Assembly (NCBI GenBank): GCA_964444665.1
Contig: CAYUIE010000004.1
Span: forward strand, 1-64,000
Direction of reading: 5' to 3'
Length of the DNA: 64,000 bases
Origin: CAYZTY01 sp964444665
GTDB taxonomy: Bacteria; Planctomycetota; Phycisphaerae; Sedimentisphaerales; CAYZTY01
Translations under genes and position numbers: made by a program
Notes under the pieces: model-generated
The model's database searches: none
Told to the model about the DNA's origin: nothing
The model's input: only the letters and a program-made list of their open reading frames with translations
In this document: positions 24,715 to 34,348 of the stretch, piece after piece
How the letters are laid out: the number at the start of each line of letters is the position of its first letter
How positions within the stretch are numbered: the first letter of the stretch is position 1

Positions 24715-24730
24715 TCCTGTTTGGTGATTT

Positions 24731-26035
24731 TCAACTCAGCAGTGGCCATTGCATATTTATGTAACTTATTGCCGTTTCCATGTCGAGAGGTCGTGAGGAA
24801 TTGTCCGTGCGGATGTAGAATTCTTTATCTTTCTTTGTTTTAGACTTAATGTATGCAGGCTTATTACTTTTTTGAACACGTACAACACACACCTGTTGAT
24901 TTTGCCTACGTGCAAAAACTATATTTATATTACGTATAAATTCTGCGCCGAGGTAGTCGGTAATTCCTTGTGCCAGAGTTAAACGAAGACCATCAATATT
25001 GGATTTACTCAGAGATTCTAAGTCCTTTTCTATACCAACAACCACTCCACTATCGTTTACGCCGATCAGTACAACACCACCCTCAGTATTCATGAAAGCA
25101 GATATTTCCTTTACTACAGTCCAGACAAGATCCTTGTTAACGCGATTTTCCTTGTAATCCCATCTTAAACTCGATTTGAACTCGACATGTGGACCTTCCG
25201 TTTTCTCATCTAATATTTTGTCCAAAGTAAGTGCTTCCATTCCATAAAATTCGAATTTTTCAGGTAGTCGTTTGAATAGTTGACGCACTTTGATACTCCC
25301 TGTGGCTAGATGTTCAATAACGATGTTAGTAGCTGTTTCCACTCCTTTTGGGAAACTTTTTTGTAGGTCTCCCATAACAAATCTAACTAGTGTTGTTAGG
25401 TTCTCTACCTCCAACTCAACCACACATTGATAATGTGCATGGGGATAGCCCCAAAATAGGCCCCGGATGTTTGACCACCAATTTTTAAATAAGGATGTTC
25501 TAAGGTATGAACGGCATAATTGCACTCCTTCAGCTGTATCGAAACCCAAGATTTTCATGAAAATAAATGCTAACAAAGGCTCTTTTTGTGAAGATTTTTG
25601 AATAGGTACTGGCAGAATCATATTATGTTTTATTAATTGTTCCCTATTAGCTTTTGGAGCATCCCAGTTTTTCTGGAGAGCTTCAATGGCTATCAAATCT
25701 GCTAATGTTGGAGTCTTCTTGACATTACTCTCCCAGTCCAGTTCAATTCCTTCGATCTTGTCGATACGTTCAACATGAAACTTATTGACATCCGAGTAGA
25801 ATGGTTCGGGAATGTTCTCCTCCCGCATTAGGTCCTCAACCGTAAAATTCCCAGCATGGTAGTATCTGCATATTAAATCCGAGGGACCAAAAAGAGAGAA
25901 GACATCCAAATTAGTTTTGGGGAGTTTTGTCTGGAGTGTACTCCAGCTATGTATTTTCATTCTTGAAAGGCTAAACTCTAGTCCGTGAGAATATAAGAAC
26001 TTGGGATTTACTATAGCTTTTTTTTCTGTATTCAT
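24731..26035 (-). CDS. AlbA_2/Schlafen-like ATP-binding domain protein
   Basis: 434 residues from ATG 26035, chosen because GAGGAAA lies 5-6 bases upstream; the longer frame would run into the preceding gene. The C-terminal 170 residues are an AlbA_2 (Schlafen AAA_4) domain: EFKSSLRWDY, EISAFMNTEGGVVLIGVNDSG, then FYIRTDNSSRPLD. This domain is found in putative transcriptional regulators and in Schlafen-type RNA-cleaving proteins. The N-terminal 260 residues are not recognised; they are helical in appearance. AT-rich like its operon partner upstream and unlike the core genes, suggesting transfer. Role unknown. Confidence 0.75.
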   Translation of the reverse strand: MNTEKKAIVNPKFLYSHGLEFSLSRMKIHSWSTLQTKLPKTNLDVFSLFGPSDLICRYYHAGNFTVEDLMREENIPEPFYSDVNKFHVERIDKIEGIELDWESNVKKTPTLADLIAIEALQKNWDAPKANREQLIKHNMILPVPIQKSSQKEPLLAFIFMKILGFDTAEGVQLCRSYLRTSLFKNWWSNIRGLFWGYPHAHYQCVVELEVENLTTLVRFVMGDLQKSFPKGVETATNIVIEHLATGSIKVRQLFKRLPEKFEFYGMEALTLDKILDEKTEGPHVEFKSSLRWDYKENRVNKDLVWTVVKEISAFMNTEGGVVLIGVNDSGVVVGIEKDLESLSKSNIDGLRLTLAQGITDYLGAEFIRNINIVFARRQNQQVCVVRVQKSNKPAYIKSKTKKDKEFYIRTDNSSRPLDMETAISYINMQWPLLS

Positions 26036-26064
26036 AACTATTTCCTCGGTCAGAACTTTCCTTA

Positions 26065-27477
26065 TTAAACAACGCAACCAATTCCAACAAGAAATCGCTC
26101 AATTTCTTTAAGTGCATTATCACCTGTTGGAGATTTGGGTACTTCGATATAAAGGGACATTTTCTTATAACCTTCAGGAACATTTGGGCCCCTATATATA
26201 CCAAATACTGAAACGACTGCGATACCTTGCCAGCCACTTACCAATTCCTCCAAAAACTTTGGGTTTAGATTTTGTTGAGCAGTGAACGAGAAAACTCTCT
26301 TGTGTCGAGGCAGGTTTTCCACTTCCCAGATACTCACATCCTTAGATCCTAGTAAACGAGCTTTTTTCAGACTTATCATGACACGTTCTTTTTTTTTCCG
26401 CAAGACCACCATTTCAGCAGATACCTCTTCAAGAATACCATAGTGTATTTTCTTTGTCTCCTCATTACGTATACAGACCAATTGCCCCTTCATTTGAAGT
26501 AGTGCTTGTTTTTCTTTCACTAGACTTTGAAAAATATTTTCAATAAGAAAAGAGGATGCTACAACATTGCTTTCGCCTAAAACTTCACGAACTTTTACAC
26601 CGAACTTTCTGTAATCTGCTACTGTACCTTTAGATAGCATAGAAGAAACAACTTCTGTGTATTGCTTAAAAGCCACCCGTATAAAAATGCCATTAGGATT
26701 TTGTTGCTGTATTTTGTAGTATAAGTCGGGATTTGATACTCCATATATTCTTGCCACCAATCCCATCATCACCTCGTAGAGAGGGCTCTTAAAGATATAG
26801 CTCCGCGCGATATCAATATTGCTATTAGCCACTGTTGCCCCGAAGACCATTAGTGAGTAATGAACTAAGACCTGCACGAATCCCATCATCTGATCGTGTT
26901 CTTGGGAGGTTGAAAGGACGCTTATACCTCCTTCCTTCTCTATTGTTCTAAGCCACCACTCAAGCCATATACCTGGTGGATAAACTTTACTTGGTATAAC
27001 AATGCATGTTTGCCCGACAAAAGACTCAAATCGTGGGCCAAATATAGGATGTGTTCCTAATACGGCAACACCTTGAGACACACATTCCTCCATTGCTTTC
27101 ATGGGTTTGGTCTTGAGTGAAGTGACGTCCATAAATAAACTGCTGTTGCGAAGTTTGGGCCCCACCAATTGTATAACATTTTCAGTTACATCTATTGGAA
27201 CTGCAATAACAGCGATATCACAAGCTAAATATCCATCTTTTGCAAGAAGGGACGACCAATCATTAGGGGAGAAGATAACACCACCCATATCAAGTTTCTG
27301 AGCGATCTCGTTTGTTTTCTCATAGGTATCTACTAGTATAATTTTACATCCTCTCCGTTTCAAAAATTTTGCCATCCATAGCCCCATACCTCTTGCTCCG
27401 CCAAAGACAAAAACCAGAGGAGACTTTTTAATATAATTAAGAGAATTTTTATATATCAATGGCGCTTTACCTTTCAT
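26065..27477 (-). CDS. TyrA-like prephenate dehydrogenase fused to an FDX-ACB-like domain
   Basis: 470 residues. An NAD-binding Rossmann motif FVFGGARGMG (24-33) and the prephenate dehydrogenase block GTHPIFGPRF with catalytic-type His143, followed by SQEHDQMMGFVQVL (191-204), identify the TyrA fold. Around 335-370 there is an SH3-like stretch (KGQLVCIRNEETKKIHYGIL), and the last 75 residues (SVFGIYRGPNVPEGYKKMSL ... EIERFLVGIG) resemble the ferredoxin-fold anticodon-binding domain from the C-terminus of PheRS beta. That fusion is unusual. It is first of a minus-strand pair with the AlbA_2 gene 29 bp downstream. Composition is AT-rich. Prephenate may not be the substrate; no other aromatic gene is nearby. 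Confidence 0.7.
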   Translation of the reverse strand: MKGKAPLIYKNSLNYIKKSPLVFVFGGARGMGLWMAKFLKRRGCKIILVDTYEKTNEIAQKLDMGGVIFSPNDWSSLLAKDGYLACDIAVIAVPIDVTENVIQLVGPKLRNSSLFMDVTSLKTKPMKAMEECVSQGVAVLGTHPIFGPRFESFVGQTCIVIPSKVYPPGIWLEWWLRTIEKEGGISVLSTSQEHDQMMGFVQVLVHYSLMVFGATVANSNIDIARSYIFKSPLYEVMMGLVARIYGVSNPDLYYKIQQQNPNGIFIRVAFKQYTEVVSSMLSKGTVADYRKFGVKVREVLGESNVVASSFLIENIFQSLVKEKQALLQMKGQLVCIRNEETKKIHYGILEEVSAEMVVLRKKKERVMISLKKARLLGSKDVSIWEVENLPRHKRVFSFTAQQNLNPKFLEELVSGWQGIAVVSVFGIYRGPNVPEGYKKMSLYIEVPKSPTGDNALKEIERFLVGIGCVV

Positions 27478-28159
27478 ACTGCTGTTTCATAATGGTTAAA
27501 ACAACCATAAACCCAACTGCAAACCAAATACAAATATTTTTTATCTTTATTCTATTACATCCTCACATCTTTAAATTTGACACTTATCATAAATGGATCA
27601 TAAGCCATGTTTTTCTGCCTGCAATATCAAGTAATTAAATATGTCATATTTTAATATCAAAGATAACAATAAGTCTAGAATCTAAGTTATTCATTATTGT
27701 GAGAATTATCAGGAAAAGCAAGGGAAATTATCTACTTTGTTAGTGTTGGTTTTCCATTCACTCGACCTTACCCAAGATAGGCCATTCGTGAATGATAAAT
27801 TAGTATAGGAGTGATGGAAATATTAAGCATTGAGAAAAAAAAGCGATTAAGGAACAATTTTTCGGGACCAGATTTCTCGACTCGCCTTCGGCTCGCTCGA
27901 AATGACAGTTGTAAGGTATATTGGCTTGCTCGAATTGACAGTAGTGTGCCCTCTTTTGTCATGTCGAGTGAAATCGAGACATCTGGCTTGTGTGCGATAT
28001 AAAACCTATAAGCCGTTCACGGCTTACTCAAAATGACAGTTGTATGGTATATCAGTCCGCTCGAAATGAAAGTAGTGTAATCTAATTATTGGCCAGTTTG
28101 ATAAAAAAGTTTATGGGAAAAGGTTTTCAACCAATACTCAATACACTTATGAGAATTTT
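27478..28159. other. Gene-free AT-rich region with diverged tandem repeat
   Basis: No credible gene. From about 27890 to 28080 a unit of about 45-50 bp built on CTCGAAATGACAGTTGTAAGG and TATATTGGCTTGCTCGAA recurs two to three times (27896, 28028, with shorter pieces at 27931 and 28060). The hairpin CTCGACTCGCCTTCGGCTCG (27878) belongs to the same class of CAATGACA-associated modules seen at 7417 and 11410. The 400 bp nearest the TyrA-like gene are plain AT-rich DNA and may hold its promoter, which I cannot place. Confidence 0.5.
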
Positions 28160-29494
28160 TCATATCGCATAATAAGGTCTTGACTCGTGGCGTTTTACCA
28201 ACGTTGAGATTACCTTTATGCTTTTTTCGGTAGCACCCTGGTTTTGCCGGATTACCTCCCGGCCGTTGCGGGCGATTTGTTTGGCAAAGGCCGGCTCACT
28301 TAGACACTTTTGCATCGCTTCGAACAAATCCTGTCCGTCACTGATTATAATAGCGCCTTCGCCTGCCTGAAGCACATCGACCGTATGTCTGAAATTGAAG
28401 GTGTGAGGGCCGAAGATTATGCATTTGCCGAGGGCGGCGGCCTCTGCCATATCAGAGCCGCCCATCGGGACAAGCGAGCGCCCGACAAAAATGACCGTAG
28501 CAAGCGAATAAAACTTCCTCAAATCACCCATAGTATCACCGAGAATTACTCGTGACTTGTCGCTGGTGACCCGTCGCTCGTTCTTAGCTGCTAACTCCTT
28601 TATCTGGCTGTAACGAATCAGCGGAAAGCCAAATTGTTCTATAAGCTGAGCGACTTCATCGAATCTTTCGGGCTTTCGCGGCACAATTGCCAGCCGCAGG
28701 TCCGCAAAGTCGTCTTCGGCTTTTAGCTTTTTGAAAACATCCAGCAGAATCTGCTCTTCGCCCGGGCCGGTTGCGCCTGCGACCCAAAGTCTTTCCCTGC
28801 CGATGTTAAGCTGTTTCGCAAGCTCGCCGGCGCCTTCGACCTTATCGACAATCTGTGCGGTGTCGTATTTCAGTGAGCCGGTAACGATAACTTTACGTTC
28901 AGGGCAGCCGAGCTGTCTAAAACGCTCGGCATATTCTTCGGTCTGGGCAAGGACAAGGCTTAGCCTTCGAAATATCGTTCTGGCAATCGGTTTTATCTTT
29001 TTGTATTTCGAGAAACTTTCATCACTTATTCGGCCGTTTATCACAACGACGGGAACATTCAGCCGGTCCGCGATTTGAACAAAATTGGGCCAGACTTCCA
29101 GCTCCATAAGCAGGCAGATTGCAGGCTGGATTCCGCGGAAAGCGCGACGCATTATGCTGGAAAAATCAAATGGGAAATAAGAGACTTTATGGCTGTCGCC
29201 GAAAAGGGCATTTGCGCGTGCAAAGCCGGTGTCGGTGGTCGTGGTTATGATGATTTCATAACTGCCGAACCTGTTTTCGAGCTCCTTGATAATCGTTCGG
29301 GCCGCATTGACTTCCCCAACACTAACGGCGTGCAGCCAGATGCATTTTTTTAGTGCCGGGTCTTTTCGGGTAATTTTGCCGAAGCGGTCGGACCATCCCG
29401 TTCGATATCTTTTGTATTTGACCATCCGATACAAAACGAGGGGAGTTATTGCAGCAGCTATCAGCAGATACGTGCAATTGATGATGTATCCCAT
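28160..29494 (-). CDS. waaA: 3-deoxy-D-manno-octulosonic acid transferase
   Basis: Transfers Kdo from CMP-Kdo to lipid A precursor at the inner membrane face. N-terminal membrane anchor (LLIAAAITPLVLYRMVKYKR) then the glycosyltransferase N-domain with WLHAVSVGEVNAARTI, TTTTDTGFARA, MELEVWPNF and the C-domain TGSLKYD, VAGATGPGEE, FVGRSLVPMGGSDMAEAAALG. At 444 residues it is about 15-20 longer than usual; residues around KNERRVTSDKSRVILGD are encoded by an intergenic-like word (28546-28586) at the N/C-domain region. It implies a Kdo-containing LPS in this organism. Confidence 0.93.
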   Translation of the reverse strand: MGYIINCTYLLIAAAITPLVLYRMVKYKRYRTGWSDRFGKITRKDPALKKCIWLHAVSVGEVNAARTIIKELENRFGSYEIIITTTTDTGFARANALFGDSHKVSYFPFDFSSIMRRAFRGIQPAICLLMELEVWPNFVQIADRLNVPVVVINGRISDESFSKYKKIKPIARTIFRRLSLVLAQTEEYAERFRQLGCPERKVIVTGSLKYDTAQIVDKVEGAGELAKQLNIGRERLWVAGATGPGEEQILLDVFKKLKAEDDFADLRLAIVPRKPERFDEVAQLIEQFGFPLIRYSQIKELAAKNERRVTSDKSRVILGDTMGDLRKFYSLATVIFVGRSLVPMGGSDMAEAAALGKCIIFGPHTFNFRHTVDVLQAGEGAIIISDGQDLFEAMQKCLSEPAFAKQIARNGREVIRQNQGATEKSIKVISTLVKRHESRPYYAI

Positions 29495-29645
29495 TTACCT
29501 TCCTGTAAAAAAGTTAAAGGGTGCCAACAGGAGACTCAATGGTATCGATAAATTTTCGATTTGTCAAACAAATGCCTTCACTGAAAAAGCCCGATTAATA
29601 TCCAGCTTAGGGGTGATTACTTTTTGCGATATAACAACAGGTGCA

Positions 29646-31280
29646 TTAAGGCTGTATTTCCTCGAGCCAGTGCTGCGCCAAAGCCGCAAAATCAAGGAAG
29701 TCAATCCTGTTATCAGGACTTGAAGGAGGTGCCATATCGCACCGCGGAAACCAATTGGGAGAGTTTGCGTCTTCGAGCCAGTGGCTGACGAACTCGGCCA
29801 GGTCTAAATAATCGACTATGCAGTTGTAACACGTTGGAACTATATCGCCTATGATCCGGCAGGCCGGTTCGAATTCGAGTGTCGGGTTGTAGCCCTGTCC
29901 CTGCATACCGCCGCCCTTGATGACATAGTTCAAATCGACAAAAAGATTCGTTCCGATGATGCCGTCAAGAAAGCCGCCTTCCGGAGAAGCTACGTTGAGC
30001 GCTATGACCGGCACGTTCGTATATTCGAGCCATTGGCCGTCGGCGGGTATCTGGAGTGAATCGATAAAAAAACCGGGCTCAATGGTGACCTGGCCGGTTA
30101 CATCTATTACATCTACAGTGAAATCGGGATTGCTGGTACTGAGGTGCAGTCCTGATGCCATTGTTCGGCTAATCACGGTAATTTGGGCGCCGGTGTCCAG
30201 CAAAAATTCGTCAAGGCCCGTGATGCCGTCATTGCCGTCCGCCAGGTTCACCCACGGCAGAAAGTAAACACTTTGGTTATACATCAGCCCCGAGATTAAG
30301 GAGGGTTGAAGTGGTGTTCCGTCGGGCTCGCCTTCACAAGTACCTAAAATCTCGTAACATGGAAAGTATTGGACCGCGGAGGCGTCGGTCGGGCGCAGCT
30401 CCAGATATATTATATTGGAATAGGACGGTACGGACGAATCATCCAGGGCGTAAAAACTGATATAAGGCGAGTTAAAATCGTTTCCGTCAACCGTCACTGG
30501 AAACTGCTTATTGTTGCAAAATGCCGTACTGCAAAGAACCGCCATAGGCATACCCACTACAGTCGGTACGTTCGGCGATTCTATGGAATCACCGGCAGCA
30601 ATGGAGACATTATATTCACCAAGCATCGTCGAATCATCGACAAGCATACCGTTCGAATCGAGTACATCCAGGCCTGCGATAAAGATACCGAGAGGATTAG
30701 TTGTGTAGGTGATTGCCGAGCCGGTGGCTCCGACTAATTCTATTTCTAAAGAAGTGATTAAGCCCGCACCATCGATGCCCGTCTTTACAGCATCACCGTC
30801 ACTGATAAGGTTAACGCCGGCACCTGTATCATAGATTCCTATAGCATAATCGGTCTGCGGATTTGGTGTAAGGTAATTGCCCACGACAGAGTCTGAAAAA
30901 TATGCGTTGAAATCCCCGCCGAAATCCGCGTCCGTAACCGAAATGACTATCCAGGGCACAAAACCGCCTAATGGCGGAGAGTCGATAACGGCGGCAAGAA
31001 CCACTTCGGTTGACTCGCTTCGTGCTGCCGTTGTGGATGGAGTAATTTCCTTAATGCGAATTTTGGGTTGACTGCGGCGGTGTTGTTCGAGCATCGGCGG
31101 CGGTTTGTCGGCAGGATAACTGATTGCTTTTATACGTGACCCGCCCGTTATGCGCAAGTCTATCTCCTGCCGCTGCCAGTCCTGCCGCTCGGCAAGCACA
31201 ACTGAGCTGCACAACAGCATAAGAATAACAAAAATGGCCGGCCTCCTCCTAGGGCGTAAGGTGCTTGTGTGTCTTAACAT
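29646..31280 (-). CDS. Secreted protein with two retropepsin-type DTGA motifs and dockerin repeats
   Basis: 544 residues. A signal peptide (PAIFVILMLLCSSVVLA, cleavage near residue 30) is followed by a basic linker and two similar lobes, each with an aspartic-protease active-site motif: IYDTGAGVNLIS (Asp151) and LLDTGAQITVIS (Asp362), each followed about 100 residues later by a hydrophobic-Gly phrase such as GIIGTNLF (second lobe). This looks like a tandem retropepsin/pepsin-like arrangement in one chain. The C-terminus has two dockerin/EF-hand half-repeats (VDYLDLAEFVSHWLE and RIDFLDFAALAQHWLE), the planctomycete secretion or anchoring tail. Proteolytic activity is inferred, not shown. Confidence 0.75.
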   Translation of the reverse strand: MLRHTSTLRPRRRPAIFVILMLLCSSVVLAERQDWQRQEIDLRITGGSRIKAISYPADKPPPMLEQHRRSQPKIRIKEITPSTTAARSESTEVVLAAVIDSPPLGGFVPWIVISVTDADFGGDFNAYFSDSVVGNYLTPNPQTDYAIGIYDTGAGVNLISDGDAVKTGIDGAGLITSLEIELVGATGSAITYTTNPLGIFIAGLDVLDSNGMLVDDSTMLGEYNVSIAAGDSIESPNVPTVVGMPMAVLCSTAFCNNKQFPVTVDGNDFNSPYISFYALDDSSVPSYSNIIYLELRPTDASAVQYFPCYEILGTCEGEPDGTPLQPSLISGLMYNQSVYFLPWVNLADGNDGITGLDEFLLDTGAQITVISRTMASGLHLSTSNPDFTVDVIDVTGQVTIEPGFFIDSLQIPADGQWLEYTNVPVIALNVASPEGGFLDGIIGTNLFVDLNYVIKGGGMQGQGYNPTLEFEPACRIIGDIVPTCYNCIVDYLDLAEFVSHWLEDANSPNWFPRCDMAPPSSPDNRIDFLDFAALAQHWLEEIQP

Positions 31281-31433
31281 TTTATCAGCACGTTTTTTAC
31301 CTGACGAATACCATTATATCATAAATACGATAAATCCACAAAAAAATCAGGCTAAAGAAGCGGCTTCTTGCGATTGATTCATTCATTGTAGGTTTTAAAT
31401 TACGTATCCAACCGCATCCGAAGCTATATTTCC

Positions 31434-34214
31434 TTAAGGTGCGATATTCTCAAGCCAGTTTTTGATAATAACAGCAAGGTCTTTGAAGTCCACTATGCCG
31501 TCACCGAAAGGCAATGTAGAGATGTCAACCGATTGTTCGTCCTGCAGCCAGTATTGCCCGATTTTGCTGAAATCCTCGAAATCGACCTTGCCGTCGTTAT
31601 TCAAATCACCGGACTCGATTAACAGATACCACATAGTCTCATACGCCGGCGAGATTTCAACAACCGTCTGGTCGTTTTCGATGGTCGTAGGTACAGTTGA
31701 CTTTATCGTCCCGTCGGGCGCCAAGGCATAACATCTAATCCCCCTAAGCGGGAATCTTATCACGGCGGAAACCGGCTCGATTAGAACCGGGGCCCCTCCC
31801 CAGTTCGTGCCCACGGTTGTTCGGTCCGGTGAGAATATCATTCCTGTGTTCTCACAGCGCCCGCAGGCCGTGATAAGAATTTTTTGGCTTTCGGGCAGCG
31901 GTATTTTTATGTGCTCAGGTTCCAGATAAGTTATGGTAATAGCGGCATAATTCGGCTCATTAACTTCAACCTTGTTATTACTTGCAGATGCAAATTTTTC
32001 TCGATGACCAATGTAAACCCATGCCGATTTTCCAATCGCAGAGTATATCCCTTTGCCATCAGTCCCAATTTGCCACTCCAAAACCGTCTGATTCGGTTCA
32101 TTCGGCAAATCAATACTGCCCGTCTCATAAAGTGTATTAGCTATGCGATTATCAAGCAGGTCCTGGCGTGTGAGGCCCGAATTCTCTTCAAGAACACCAA
32201 ACATATCCCTGTCATACCTGAGGTGCAAATCCGCTACAGGCCCCAAACTTTCATTTGCGTCAAATAAGCCCGCGTAATAATACTTATCTCCCAACGGCTG
32301 AATTCCACTATATCGAAATATACCCGCCCCCGCCGAGATAAAACCCCACTTGGCCGGATTATGAAGAATGTCAAAGAAACTGTTAAAATAATTATCATTC
32401 CAATCATCCGAGCTGTGAGTATATGCATACAGCCACAAACCATCCCAGTCCTGAGCCGCGGCAAACGATGTGAGCATGCCGACGCATTGGGCCTGAGAAT
32501 CCAGTGGCGCGGGATGATTGTATTCGGTGACTGTGAAAGGTTTGCCGAGATAATTGGGGCTGTTGCCGAGCCGACAGCCCGCCAGGTCGAACAATGTAGC
32601 TTCGTTAATATAATCCGTCATCGCCTTTTGATTAATATACCAATTATTAGGGTCCCATGGCGTGCCCGGAAACTGTGGATGCTGCCAGTAGGCATGGGCA
32701 TCGATAAAATCCATATCGCTTTGTGCATACAGCCCCAAAGGCCCAAAAACAATCGTGCCGGTTACCAGCGCCTGACAGCCGAGGTCGCTGCTTATGTAAC
32801 TTCGCATATCGTCGAAATAGGCCTTCTCCGTCTCGGCAAGAAATCGCAATCGGTCAATCTGCCGCTCCTTGACCGCGAGGTCGGCAAACAGCCGAACGGT
32901 ACCCGTTTCGATAAATTCGTCTTCCATAAGTCCCACTTGTCCGCCTGTGCGCAGTTGTGGATTTCTCAAATAAAATGTCGTCGTATCCCCGCCGCCGAAG
33001 CTGAATGTCACCCGTCCATTCTCATCGTCGGCACTGGCTACAAAGCCATAATTGTAACTCTGCCAATCAGTGCCCAAATCGACGGTTCTATACAATCCCA
33101 GATTGCTCCACGGGTCGTGGTTCTGCATTGCATCGCACGATATTGTACGCGGCTGCTCGGAAGCCCCCTCGAAGTTCAGTGTATAATACTGCCCTTCTAC
33201 AATTTGCAGGTTCGCCTGCCTTATTTGCAGATGCCAGCCGTAACCGTCCGTTACGTCTATCGTAAATTCAGCACAGCTCTGCGCTTGATACACATTAGGT
33301 TCGAACGACGCCTGGCAGCCCTCGTGCTCTTCCAGATACCACGTGTCCTGGGGAGGAACATTAGGGTCATTGAAGTGGTCCTCGAAGCTCGTTAAAACAT
33401 TCTCTCCAAACGGCTCGATATTACTATTCCAACAATCCCTTAGATTATTCGAATCACCGTATTCGTTTCCCAGCCAATCGTTATACATTTGCTGCAGTAT
33501 GTCCGCGTAGTAACTCGGCAGGTTCCGCAGGATGTCATCCGCGCCCCACATAAATAAGCTGTCCTCGTTTGTAATCTCCACGAACGCTACAGCCGGGTCG
33601 TCGGCGTAACTCAAACCGCGGTACGGATTGACATGCTCCAACAGCTCCTGAGCAAAATCTTTTTGGGCCTGTACCAACGCCGGTGTGAAAATCCCGACAA
33701 TTTTATCATAACCGACATCAGGGTCAGGCAAACCCAAGTATTGGCTGTGTTCCCGGCCGACATGCAGGTTCAGATTAATATAAATACCATTATCAGCTAA
33801 TTCGTTAATGAAATAATCAAGCCGGTCCAATGCCTCGGGATATATCGTCTCTCCTGTTGAAGGATGCCAAAGCCCATTGGGAAATTTGGATGAATCCATA
33901 TGATGGCAACGAACAGAGTTTATTCCCGCCGCCGCTAATCGCTCCGCTGAAATGGCGGCATTTTGATGGCTTGGTAAATTCCCACCGAAAGAACAATTCA
34001 CACCCCAGATTTTTATTCTTTGGCCGTGGCGGTAGAACTTGTCTGCCACTACCGTGATTCTGTTGCTGTCGACGGCAATGAGTTGGCCTTGCATTGCAAT
34101 AAGCGAATTTGCGTCCTGCTGCGTCGGGATTACAAACGGTACCATATCAGCAAAGCAGAGTGAATAGCTGAAAATAAGAAGCAAAAAGGAAATTAAAAAG
34201 TTACGAGTGCTCAT
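31434..34214 (-). CDS. Secreted GH-A clan (GH5-like) glycoside hydrolase with dockerin
   Basis: 926 residues with a signal peptide (FLISFLLLIFSYSLCFA). The TIM-barrel N-part includes IKIWGVNCSFGG, AAAGINSVRCHHMD, the acid/base Asn-Glu pair VEITNEDS (Glu217) and a second Glu in FTVTEYNHP (about 560), the layout of clan GH-A. Between them, about 270-430, sits a beta-sandwich resembling a carbohydrate-binding module (WYLEEHEGCQASFEP ... FYLRNPQL). After the barrel come beta-rich domains and a C-terminal dockerin of two half-repeats (GDLNNDGKVDFEDFSKIGQYWL and DGIVDFKDLAVIIKNWL). It probably acts on beta-linked polysaccharides outside the cell; exact family and substrate cannot be read. Confidence 0.8.
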   Translation of the reverse strand: MSTRNFLISFLLLIFSYSLCFADMVPFVIPTQQDANSLIAMQGQLIAVDSNRITVVADKFYRHGQRIKIWGVNCSFGGNLPSHQNAAISAERLAAAGINSVRCHHMDSSKFPNGLWHPSTGETIYPEALDRLDYFINELADNGIYINLNLHVGREHSQYLGLPDPDVGYDKIVGIFTPALVQAQKDFAQELLEHVNPYRGLSYADDPAVAFVEITNEDSLFMWGADDILRNLPSYYADILQQMYNDWLGNEYGDSNNLRDCWNSNIEPFGENVLTSFEDHFNDPNVPPQDTWYLEEHEGCQASFEPNVYQAQSCAEFTIDVTDGYGWHLQIRQANLQIVEGQYYTLNFEGASEQPRTISCDAMQNHDPWSNLGLYRTVDLGTDWQSYNYGFVASADDENGRVTFSFGGGDTTTFYLRNPQLRTGGQVGLMEDEFIETGTVRLFADLAVKERQIDRLRFLAETEKAYFDDMRSYISSDLGCQALVTGTIVFGPLGLYAQSDMDFIDAHAYWQHPQFPGTPWDPNNWYINQKAMTDYINEATLFDLAGCRLGNSPNYLGKPFTVTEYNHPAPLDSQAQCVGMLTSFAAAQDWDGLWLYAYTHSSDDWNDNYFNSFFDILHNPAKWGFISAGAGIFRYSGIQPLGDKYYYAGLFDANESLGPVADLHLRYDRDMFGVLEENSGLTRQDLLDNRIANTLYETGSIDLPNEPNQTVLEWQIGTDGKGIYSAIGKSAWVYIGHREKFASASNNKVEVNEPNYAAITITYLEPEHIKIPLPESQKILITACGRCENTGMIFSPDRTTVGTNWGGAPVLIEPVSAVIRFPLRGIRCYALAPDGTIKSTVPTTIENDQTVVEISPAYETMWYLLIESGDLNNDGKVDFEDFSKIGQYWLQDEQSVDISTLPFGDGIVDFKDLAVIIKNWLENIAP

Positions 34215-34348
34215 AATCCGCCGGATTTATTTGTTGGATATTCTCCGTGCACAGTTCCCCTGCCTCCTATGCCGTTCCGGATACTCGGACAGGAACCGGC
34301 CTGCTGAGGACATTATACCAAAATATTCCCTGATTTCAAAGCTTTACT

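Noticed and set aside
32361..33395. 344-codon open frame antisense to the glycosidase
   Set aside because: Long but lies fully opposite a well-supported GH-A domain, has no ribosome binding site and no recognisable motif.
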